Assembly (NCBI RefSeq): GCF_001640805.2
Contig: NC_066852.1
Location: 248,001-312,000, forward strand
DNA from: Lates calcarifer
Lineage: Eukaryota; Chordata; Actinopteri; Centropomidae
Direction: 5' to 3'
DNA: 64,000 bases
This document shows positions 23,401 to 35,400 of this stretch, in pieces (position 1 is the stretch's first letter; each line of letters begins with the position of its first letter). The notes under the pieces are model-generated. The model was not told the DNA's origin and ran no database searches. It saw nothing but the letters and a program-made list of their open reading frames with translations. A program made the translations under genes and the position numbers.

Positions 23401-26400
23401 TATGAAGTGATGCTAAGTTAAGACCTGATGCCGGACTGTTTTGACACAAGTTCAGTCCCAAAATAAAGTGATTTCTGTTGCTGAATTTGAAATCTAAATT
23501 GAAGACGATGTTTTTGAACTGAAAATGTGTCTTTTTATAGTTGGTTAGTTTATACGTGAAGAAATGTTAGTGAACAATGTCTGCTGATTTAGCAGAGATT
23601 GAACAAATTGTTATTATTGTTGTAAAGAGTAAAATCCTTGTTGTTAAACCAGAAACATTGTTTAAATTATGGCCAGACTCCATTGACAAAAACAGGATTT
23701 TTACCAAGCAGAAAAACAGGAGCTGCTGGAATACTACTGCCTCCATCTGTTAGTTTGTGTTACTTGTGTGACTTTCAGAAGTAATCAGATACTTTACATA
23801 AGTAAAAGCACCACACAGTAACACAAACACACTAACAGATGGAGGCAGCAGCTCCTGCGTTCTACCTGGTAAAATTACTGCTTTTGTCAGTGGAGTCTGG
23901 TATTGATATATGGCGATGTTTCTACTTAAACAAAAAGGATCTTGCTTTGGGGGGGCTGCATTAGAGTTTATATGTGTACCTAATAAAGTGGAGTTTATTT
24001 TACCTGTGCAGAGTTTGTGTTGAGTAAGTACAAAAGCAAATAAGACTGCTGAGCTCGTAAAGAAAGGACTGCAAATCCTTAGTAAATATCCCCCTCTGTC
24101 TTGTTTTGGTTTTTCACTCGAGTTCAGATCGGGTTACGCTTTAAGAAAACAAAGACTAAATGCAAATGTAGAGAAGGAAAGGCCTCGAAAAAACCTGTCT
24201 GTTACAACTCACAGATACATGGGAAGCATTTCAGTCTATCAGGGTATTTTTCATAAACTTCCTCTTTCGTTTTCAAACGTCGTGTCACTAACCTTCACAA
24301 AAAATGTCAAGATCAACATCAAAATATGACACAGAAACTAAGAAGGAAGACGCAGCTGAACTAAAAAGGCAGTAAAATTCTAAAACAAATGATCCCAGTA
24401 AGATGGAAACTTCTATGAAAAGAGGTGAGAGGCAATAAAAAATGTAGAAATAATAAAAAATAATGATGGAAAAAGAAGGATGTTTATTTGAAAAGAAAGT
24501 GGTGCAACTTGTCAGGTGGCTTTTTAGTTTAACAGTTAATATGTGAAATGTTGCATAATCTAAACATTAAAAAACCTTTTTAAGTTAAGATTTGAAATGA
24601 TTTCCTCCACAAGTTTTAGTTCAAGCTGTTTTTATTGCAAACAGAAGCTGTCTACCTTTAAAAATAAAACCTCAGCTGAGCAGGTTCGGCCTTATCTCTC
24701 TCTCTCTGCAGGTTCTTTTTGTGTCCTCACGTAAATGTCAACGCTTCGCCAACAAAACAATCAAGACGTTTTCAACTGTTAGAGACTTGGCTTGTGTTCA
24801 GCTCAGCGTGTTTACAGGCACTTGTTTGAATATATAGGTGATAGTTGAACAGGTGAAGCGTGGGAGGAGTGAGGAGGTGCTGCTGGGCGCTTTTAAAAAC
24901 ATTGTTTTTGGGAAGACTGAACCTATTTTCTGTCTTTGTGTAGGATGAGGTTTTGGCGGTGTCCAGGAAGATGGTGGTGCGGGTGGAAGACCTGGTGAAA
25001 TGGTCGTGTGTGGGGCCGGCTGGTTGGAGCGGCGGTCCCAAGGCGCCGCCGTGCGGGACCAACGGCCTTCACAAACCTCCTCTGCTGAGCAGCGACAGTA
25101 ATGGCAGCAACAGCAACAACAACAACAACACCACCACCACAACCACACCGGACAAGAGCAGCGAGTCCGCTCAAAGACAAAACTGAGAGTAAGAAACACG
25201 TTTATCAAACAGACCCTGAACTACACACCAGACCAACTGGAAACTACAGATTTGTGTGGTTCAAATATATATTCGTCCTGCAGATGTATCACAATAAAAG
25301 CCTTCCAGAAAAGGGACTTATGTCAGTTAAAGGCTTTTAATGTGAAACATCTTTGCAGGAAGTTTCATTGACAGCGATCACAGTCGAGCAACTGAAACTA
25401 ATCAGTGGATGAGAACATTAAGTGTCAACAAGACCAAGTAAAAACTGAGTATATGGCTGTACCATGCACCATGAGTCTCTCCTGTCGGGCTGCTGACAGC
25501 GTTCATTCTTTTTTCCACCCAAGGTAGGCAGAAACCCACCCTACTCTGGATCTGATTGGCTAGCACTTGTTCCCCTCAGTGGTTGGGTTATTTGGCATGA
25601 AGAGTGATGATAGGTTGGGATTGGGGTTAGAATACAGAGCAGGACTGAACGATTTATCGAATTTTACAACTCCTGATTTTGACCCAGTGGTTAATCCCAG
25701 TCATGCTAGGAGAAATACTGCAGTACGCTGAAGATAAAGCTAACAAAACTTTCAAAAATCACAAATCAAGTTACAGTATCTGTCAGAAAAAGTGGTAGTG
25801 GTGGTAGTGGTTTATCTTCGCCGACCTTGGATGGGAAAAAAATAACGTTGCCGACAGCGCTAACTCGCCACAACAAGGGTAGTTTTTGCTTTAGCTCCAA
25901 CCAAAAAAAAAAAAAAAGGAATGAAAAAAGGTGAACAAAACATTCAGATCGCAGATTCCCATCAAATCAAAGTTTTATTTGTATTTGATGAAACACGATG
26001 TTCTAAATTCAGCGGCTACAGCTGTTGTTCAATATATATTTAATCAACCTTTGAGTAAATATAAAGAATCAGACTCTGTATTGGGATCACAATCAGAATC
26101 AAATTAAACCCAGAACAAACAGAAAATTTGAAATAAAAGCCTGGTTCTCCCGGCAGTAGAAGTAAATAACAGCTTCCACTCTTAAAGAAATTACAGATTA
26201 GAGTTAGGAAATGTTTCAGCAGTTCAAGACAGCAATGCAATAAAAGACAAGAAATATCTCACTGTAATGGAGTACATATCTCATTTTTCATGTCAAGTAG
26301 ACTTTTATAGCATGGTAAAATGACCTGGCTGCCTGGAAGGAAAGGAATCCATGTGGAAATTTACAGTATGTTTTGGAAAACAAGTCAGCAGGGATGTGAA

Positions 26401-29400
26401 AACAGTGTGTAGTTAATCAGATACAACGTGCAAAACCTCTGGTATTGATTCTAGAAATCAGAGCGGCTGCATGTTCCCTCCAGATACAGATGTCGTACAG
26501 ATCATTGGACGTGTAGATGGAGATATTTTGACGTTATTGATCCCAGATTGACATTTGGTTCACATGTGTTTGGTGGTTTTTTCTCTCTCCAGACGGCCTG
26601 GTGGAGCGTCAGGGCGTCAAAGTTCTCAGCTACCCGCAGTACTGCCGTTTCCGCTCCCTGCAGAGGCGCATCCAGGACGGAGCGAGGGGGCTGGGGCTGC
26701 AGGACCCCCACCTGCTGGCCCTGGGGGGCGTCAAGGCGCTGCCTAACACCCGGGTGATGTACTGCAGGGACACGTTCAACCACCCGACGCTGGAGAGCAA
26801 CGCCAGCTTCTCCTGGCAGTTCAGTGAGTGTCTCAGAAACTGGAGCACCAAATATGATCAATATGTTGTAGCCCAGTACATCACCACTGCAAACTACAAT
26901 CTCTATAATAAACACATCACCTAAGCAAAGGTGCAAAGGTAAAATTTATGGCTGAGCTGTTACGTTAAATAGAAGTAAATGTTGTTTTTAAGTTTAAATC
27001 ACTTTAAACCTGTTTTTCTTTTTTGGCCACATGGGGGCAGCGGAAATATGTAGTGAACACTCGTACGTATCATCACCTTTTGTTGAATTTATTGGCAAAC
27101 AGTTGCTTATTTCCACATCCAGGAGCTACAGTCATGTCTGATGAACCTTAGTCCAGTACTCCCTCTTTTTTAGCTCAGTTTTTGGTCTCCACCACCTCCT
27201 GAGGGGAATATCTGCCTCTTTAGCTGCTAAAAGCTAAGAGTCCCCCTTTTATAGCTGGTTTACCCTCATTTAAAAAAACCTACTTGGTAATATTGGTGTA
27301 AAAAGGGTCTAACTTTGTAAGTAACTGTTGATCATATCAACTTAAAGGGTGATAATAAATCATTGTTGTGTTCACTGCTTGTTTCTGCCTTAAACAAATG
27401 CCCAGTAAAATCAGTTTTTGCAGCCTGACTGCAAAACAAAAACACCTGAGCTACAAAACCTGAAATTCCTCTTTCACAAGCCCAAACAGAAATGAGAGCA
27501 GTGTCATTATTCCATCATCAACTCAGACAGTAGAGAACATTTCACTTAAACAATAAAGTATAGGCAGTGTAGTTTACTGTATGTGTAGATGGAGATCAAA
27601 CATTACAGTGTAATTGTCAAATTATCCAGGTTTATTTTTGAGAATTTAAAATATATTTCCCACCAGCACAAATGGATGTATTTATATATTATTTATTAAG
27701 TCACAGTGACCTGGGAGAGCATGTACTTTGGCCTTTTGTTGTACAGTAACGACTAAATGTCTGTTTGATCTGAGGTTTATTAGCAACACAAAGCAGAACT
27801 ACTCACACAGCTCAACAGTGTCAAAGACAACAGGCGAGTCACTGCATGCATTTTACATAACTGTATCCAGCTACAGAGCAACACAGTTCAGAAGCTGACC
27901 ATTTCAGTAATGAGGAGATGAAAAAAACATGGGCTAAATTTGTTTAAAAAGTCAGTTTTAGACCTTAAAGGTAACTGTGATATAACTAATATAATATAAT
28001 GTATTAGAAGTAATAGTTAAATTTCATCAGGATCTTATGGACCTGTTTTAAGTCAGTCTGGAGAAGTTTACTGATGTCCAATTTAAACGTGATTCAAAAA
28101 AAAAAGAAAAAAATGGGAAATTTAAACCAACAGCCATGTCTGTAAAGATCATGACGCCTTCACTGTCTCTTTCAGACTAAAAGGAACAGTCTTTATCCAC
28201 CATTATAGAAAAAAATCCACAAGAAGCAACAGCTTCTAACAGCCAGCAGGGGGCAGGTTCAGGGTCTTATTTGTGCTATTCTGTGCAACATAAAAGTATG
28301 AAGTATGAGTGTGTAGTTCAGACAATATCAGAGTCTGATTGTCAGCCTCTTCAGATTTACATCTGACAGCATCACTTCCTTCCTTGAGAAGTTTCCTGTG
28401 AGTCTGTGCAACACTGCCACCTGCTGGACACTCCAGAGACTCCCTGATTTTAGAAGTGTCCTGTGGACTCAACAGCAAATCACCATTAACATAAAAGATC
28501 TGTTCATTCCTAAAAACGAGTTGGGGTTGATTATTCACTCCAGATCAGCAGCTTCCTGTTAAAAACATCTGAGGGATTTGTATCGATGTGAAACTGAACT
28601 CATCAGAAAGTGTTAACGCCATGTTTAAAAAGGCAGTGACGGTGACAGCTTCACTGCCAATGACAGGAACAGGATTAACAAGTTTTTTTTTTTTTAAACA
28701 AAGGCTCGTTATGTAAATCACAAACCAGACACCCGGGGCAGAGTTTTAAATATGATCGTCTTTTGTTCCCACAGCTGTGATGTGATAATTGTTGTATTTT
28801 TGACCTAATTGTTTAAGACTTAATTTCATATTTTTCATATTTAGTTCTGTTTTCAGGTGCTTTACAGAAGATCGGCTCTTTATTTATCAATAGAGTTATA
28901 GTTTTAGATACATTGTTTTTTGATGTAGTTCTTGTTGCCCTCATTGCTTTGGTCATTTAGTTCTAATGTGAATACTTTGATTCATATGACGACTCTCAGA
29001 ACTGTGAAAAGAGGATCATGAGACCTGGTTTTGTTTGTGTCTTCAAAATTAAATTTTATTTGTCAAATGCAGAATCAATGGCTGAAGCATCACGTGACAT
29101 TTAGACCAAACTTTCAGGCGTTTGTGGCGAATGAAGATCAGATGCAGTTCACTGAAACACACCAAAGACATTTGAATGTTTCATGCTTCTTCTTTCTTGC
29201 ATTCTTTGAATTTTTATTCATATTGTTTGTGTGTTTTTGTTTTTTTTTCTGCAGGATGTCCGTCTCTCAGTCTTCGAGGACGACCTCGCAAGAGGAGAGG
29301 CCGCGATGGCAAAGACTCCCCGAACTCCAACCAATCAGAGTCCTGGATCGAGAGGATGAAGGTTTGTTCTTTAAGATATTTCGTAATAGTGGTGAGATAT

Positions 29401-32400
29401 TGTAATCGGGCTCTGGGTCTGCTGGTGCAATGTTTACGTTAGATTAAAAGCATGTGCTACTAGTTTTTTTTAAAGCCTCTCTGTTAAAAGTAGAGGATAA
29501 AAATCTCTTCTGGAGGCCCAGCAGGGTTCGGCAGGAACCCAAACCTGATCTGTTCAGTAGAGGACCAGTCTGAACCCTGATTCTGCACTGGTCCAAAAGC
29601 AGACTGATCCCCAGGTCATCTGATTAATGAGATGTTGCATTCAGAACAAGTTTCTGACAATGAAACAAAAAGTTAAAACTAGTGGAAAAAAGTGGCAAAG
29701 AAATAAAAACTTCTGCAAACACAACAAAGTGGAAAACAATCAGCTAAAGGAGATTTTAAAAAATATTCACTGACAAAGAAAAAGAAATATAATGTCAGTT
29801 CAGTGGGAAGTTTGTCCAAACTGCAGAAAAAAGGAAAGAATTTGAGGTGTAGGAGACTGGTGAGTTTTAGACTAAGGCCACGTCCAAACTAATATGCTCT
29901 CACTTTAAAACCGTGGTTTAAAATGAAAACAATCTCTGTCCAGACAAGCCTTTTAGCTCCGTCCATACCAACAGGTCTGAAAACACATATCACACGGCTG
30001 TTCACTGGTGTAAACAAGAAGCAGACTGACTACTCTACAGTTGGTTTCTTCTTCAGAAAGTATTAAACAGAAAACCAAAGACGCAATGGTGAAAAGTAAG
30101 ACCGGAGATTTCTTTGCTTGGACCTACAACGAGGTCAAACTGTTACTGGGAGAATATAAGCCAGTCATGGTGGCGGAAAACATAGATCGGGAGTTGTTTC
30201 AAATCAAAGTGAGCGTGGGCATCTGTCTCATCTTGCTTCTTTGTTTAGACAACAATGATTTTTGGAGTTTTCAAACTAAAATGAGGCCTGCAGCGTTTCC
30301 AAAAGGCTCAGTTTTAGAGGCTCGAAAACTCCAGAGTAATGTGGACACTCAGTGTAACCATAGCAATGGATGTAGCCTAAAATATCTCAACAGTCAAACT
30401 ATTTTCCTTCTCAGGAGAATGTGATGGGCAGCGTGGAGGTCGGCTGTGAGGGCAGCTGGCTCCCTCACCCTGAGGAGCAGCTGTTCCTGGATCAGCTCTA
30501 CGCCTTCATGGACCGTCACGGCTCGCCAATCCACAAAGTCCCCAACCTCGGGTTCAAGAAGAGTGAGTCTTTTTTCTTTCTGTTTATCTTTTGTTCTCTT
30601 TCTGTCTCTCTTTTCTTGACGTCTCAGAGGATGTGGTGTGGAGATAGAGTGGTTTGTAGCTTGTTTTTGTTTTTTTCTGCCTTTTCAGCTTTTTTCTTTG
30701 TGTGTGTGTGACGGGATGTTGGTGGTTGGGAGATGGATGGGTTGTTGTTCTTTTCTTTTTTTTATAGTGTGTGTAACTTGTGGTCAGTAGATTTGTTTTA
30801 AGTTAAAAGTCTTTATTCCTTTCTCTGCATTCGATTCAGAAAGTATTCAGACCCCTTTGCATTTACACACTTTACTGTATTGTAGATTACATTTTAAATG
30901 GATAAACTTGTCTTTAACTTGCTCATTAGTCTAACCTATAATGATGAAGTGACATTTTATTTATAATTTAAAAATTATTCAGACCCTTAATTTAGAACTG
31001 CCAACCTGCCGACTCCTTTGGCAACAGTCACAGCTTCAGGTCTTCCTTCTTCAAGCTCTGTCAGATTGGATGCCAAGGGTCTATGAGCTGCCATCTTCAG
31101 GTCTCCCCACAGATGTTTTATTGAGTTTCAGTCTGGACTTTAGCTCAAGGACAGTCAGAGACCTGTCCTGAAGCCACTCCATCGTTTTCTTGGCTGAATG
31201 CTTCTGGTCATTATCGGGCTGAAAGGTGAACTGTCGCCTCGGTCTCGGGGTATTTGAACTGTCCAAAGTCGTTCGATTTTTGTCTCACTGGGCCTGAGAA
31301 TCTTCCTCATGGCTCTCAGAGTTATTTCAGTGTCTTTTACTCTACTACTTTTAGTGGCTTCCATTGAGCCACTCTACCACAAAGACCTGGTGGTCATCCT
31401 TCTGTCAGAGGACCATTGCGTTTTTCTAAGGTCCTTCTTGTCCGGTTACTTAGTTTGGTTAGACAGCCAACTCTAGGACGAGTCCTGTTGGTTCCAAACC
31501 TTCTCCATATCACAGTTATTGAGGTCACTGAACTGCTGGGAACACTCAAAGCTTTAGAAATGGCTTTAAACTCTAACCGTGATCTCTTCCTCAACACAGT
31601 TGTATCACAGAGGTCTGCAGAAAGTTCCTTGGACGTCACTGGTTGGTTTTTGTTCTGACATGAAGATTTAATTGTGGGATTTTATATCCACAGGCTTGTG
31701 TCTTTGTAAACTATGTCCAATCAGTTCAGTCTGCCACAGGTGGGCTCCAGTCATGTGTAAACCTGGTGCATCACAGCAAAGGGTCTGAATACTAAAATGA
31801 ACAGTTTTAGCCATTTAAAAAGTGCAGGGGTCTGAATACTTTCTGAAACCACTGCATCTATCATTTTTCTTTCCTTTCCATCTGTTAAAAGTGAATCTGA
31901 CAGATGTGCTCTTGACATTTAAGAGAGGGTCACAAACAAAAGACACAACAACGTATCAGTTACAAGATCACAGATCAATAAATTAAAGTGGTAAAAATAA
32001 GTCACCAACAAGATTCATTTAAAGTAAACACACAACAGGAATTAGTCATTACAGTTATTATGGTTAGCTGGGAAAACATTACAGGAGCACAACAAACTAT
32101 GTCTATTTTATTATCTGTACTATTTTGAAACTCACTCTCCTGAGAGAAAACATTTCTGACATTATATTCATATTTCTCTGCTTTTTAGTCAATTTTCTAA
32201 TCAATTACTGACTCAAATATGTTAATAAAATAGATTATGCATTAAAAATCGTTTTTAACCAATACAAAGCTTTTTGAGAGTATTACATCCATTTGTTAAC
32301 TGAACTTGACATATTTCTTGGGAAAACTGTGGGATCTTGATTGGATTTTAAATAAAGTTTAGAGGACCTGAATATTGTGTTTGAAGCAGCTGAAATGTTT

Positions 32401-35400
32401 TTACCCTGAGGTATCATTAAAACGTCATCTGATCTGATGTGGTTCCTTATAATTAAAGCAGCTGTCAAACTGAAAATATATTTAAAACAAAAACAGGAGG
32501 GTTTACTTTATTGAAGTACTTTGCAGGCTGGGTTTGTCAGAAGGTATTTGTTTAGTCAAACTGTGAGCGTTTTATCTCAGAATTAAACTGATTTGCACTT
32601 TTATCTGCTCTGTGCTCCACGTTTGCATGTCTGGTCTGTTTCCTCTCGCCTGGGCCGCTGGGTTTCAACATGTCCGTCCTCAGTCGACCTCTTCCTCATG
32701 TACTCTGTGGTCAAACGGCTTGGAGGCTACAAAAAGGTGAGTTACCTTAAGTTTATTTAGCTAAGCTAACCTTTATTGTAAAGGAATAACTCCTGTATTT
32801 TAGGACCCGAACCTATTTATTTTCCCATGTTTTTGGTGTAAATGATTGATAGGGACAAAAATCTCTAGGAACAGTGCAATGTAATCCAGTGGACAGTTGT
32901 TCATATCAATGGACAGCCACTAAGATTGTTATTATAAGTGTCTGACAACATTATGAATAGGACAGAGCTTTTTATTAGAGTAAGATCCTTTTTGTTTTGA
33001 CCAGAAACATCACTGTATATCAGTACCAGACTCCACTGACAAAAACAAGGATTTTACCGAGCAGAACACAGGAGCTGCTGGAATACCACTGCCTCTATCT
33101 GTTAGTGTGTTTGTGGTGTTGTGTTACTTTCATTGTTGGAAGAAGTATTCAGATCCTGAGCATGAGTAAAAGTAACAGATGTAGCAATATTCTGTGTTCT
33201 GCTTGGTAAAATTCCTGTTTTTGTCAATGGAGTCTGGTATTGATATAAAGTGATGTTTCCCAGCTTCAGAAAAAACGGAGTCATCCTTTAAGTAGGATTT
33301 TTAACACTTGTATTGAGTATTTTTACATGCTGTATTGCTGTATTTTACATATGTAAATGATCTGAGTACCTCTCCCATCACTGGTCATTTCTCAGCAGTT
33401 TACAGTAAATAAACACACAACAACAAAAGCAGCTGTACAAGAAACACACAAGAAACAAGCAGAACAGTTTGAGTTCAGTGCTGCTCTGTTCACAACAAAA
33501 GACCTGCTCAGTCCTTCACTGCACACTCTGTACTGAACTGAGCCTTGTACTGAACAATACTCCTATTATACAACATGGTGTTGCACCACTAATCACTCAC
33601 TGTATAATGTATGTAATTGTTTTAACACATTGTGACCCCAGTCCACTCAGCACCAGGGCAGTCAGATGAAGTTCAGATGAATTCAAACCAAAGTCCTCTG
33701 TGCAGGAATGAGTCCTAAAACCAGGAAGTAAGTTAGCTAACGGTTCCCTTGTCCCAAAGTCAAAGGGTTTTTACTTAAATGTCTGAAATAAGGTCTGTGG
33801 TTTTAACACAAGCTCAAGACATTTTCATATGCAATAATCCAAAAAGCTTTTTGTGGAGGGAACCAGGGGGATGCTAACCTCAGGGTTGTTTGTCACAGGT
33901 GACGTCGGACCGTCTATGGAAAGTGGTCTATAACGAGTTGGGAGGATGCCCCGGTAGCACCAGCGCTGCCACCTGCACCAGGAGACACTACGAGAGGTCA
34001 GACCGACCCACTAAAATCCTAAACATGAGATATATCCGTCGATACAAGTACAATCCCTCCGTAACTGTGTTATTGTCTTGTGTCTCAGGCTGATGCTTCC
34101 TTACGAAGAGCACCTCCGAGCAGGAGGAGCAGAATTCAAAATCCCAGAATCCCCCACGCCTCCAAAACCCAGAGGGATCAGAGGAAGGAAACCACTTCCT
34201 AGAGGCAGAAAACCAGGACCCAAAGCCAAGGAGAAGAAGATCACAGCCCCTGCTCCTCCCTCTCGAACTGTAAGTGACAGAGCAGCTGTAAACACACCAA
34301 TAAATTTACCTGCAGACATCCTTGTCTACATACAAGACTTTTTGTTGCAATGTTTTGGAATAACACAACATTAAATAACTTTTAAAAGCATATTCTGAGT
34401 GCAACAAGCCCGTCCACCCTCCAAAAAAGACATGAACAAAGCCAGCACTTCCCTTCTCTCTCAGATCGTGAACCCGAACGGTGCCGTGGTGGTGAAGAGA
34501 GGCAGAGGCCGGCCGCCAGGGACTCGCAACAAGGCCACGCTGATTGCTCAGGCCAAGCTGCTGGCTCAGCAGCAGGCTAAGGCCAAAGCAGCAGCAGTTA
34601 CAGCAGCAGCAGAGACTCAGCAGCAGAGTCCTCTGCTTCCAGCCAAAGGCCGAGGAGGACCGACGCCCAGCACCACACACAGGGTAACCTCCAGGAAAAT
34701 CTGATTTACGCACGTATATAGTCAGTGTTCACCACCTGTAACCTCATCACTACCAAACTACTACCTTTATAGTATAGTAGTTATTTTTATATTGCTGTTT
34801 TTTATCTGAGTGCTCAGATAATTTAAGTTATTAAAGAACTTTTTCCTCCTTTTGAATAATAAAAATAACTATTGTTGTACAAAGAACCAACAAATATAGA
34901 AAAAATAAAATCGTCACTGTCCATGACCGCCTATTTCTTCTTCTCTCCTCCCGTCCTGCAGCCCGTCCAGCCGGCCATCCTCCCCGTCAACATGCCTCTC
35001 ACCCCTGACCTCTCCCCCATGTCCGCTCCCTTCCTCCCCTTCCAGCCCAAACCAAAGGAGCTGAAGCCGGACCGAGGGGAGTCCGTGGCTCCGGTTCCCG
35101 GTGTCCTCCTCTCCACTCTGCCTCGCCACTTCGTCGGAGGATCCCTGGGTGGCTTCAGTCCCATCAAAGGCGTGTGCCCTCTGGACGTGTTCAGGAGCCG
35201 TATCAGCCTCCAGCGAGGTCCTGAGAGCCCAGCGCTGACACCCCAAGATCCGGCCCAGCATCCGACTGTCTACCCACTCCAGCCCAAAAGTGTGAGCCCA
35301 GATACTCCCAGCGGGGACCAGCTTCAGCCTCAGCCCCATCAGCTCCACCAGCACAACAACCGCTGCTCGGGGTGCAACGTGGATGAGGGAGCCCAGAGAG

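Larger units (their letters stand above)
20860..24943 (+). other. arid6: arid6 intron 3
   Basis: Contains three fold-back family copies (20912-21105, 22447-22580, 23618-23948) and an AGTAC-type repeat at about 21415-21600. No additional exon is seen. Confidence 0.6.

Noticed and set aside
24967..25188. Alternative acceptor at 24966 to rescue the exon 3/4 phase
   Set aside because: It removes the conserved DEVLAVSR segment and reaches a TGA within about ten codons.
28236..28538. 100-codon minus-strand frame in arid6 intron 5
   Set aside because: No recognisable domain, no splice or promoter context; chance frame.
34914..35354. Minus-strand frames of up to 161 codons across arid6 exon 12
   Set aside because: They mirror the GC-rich coding exon on the plus strand and show no domain of their own.
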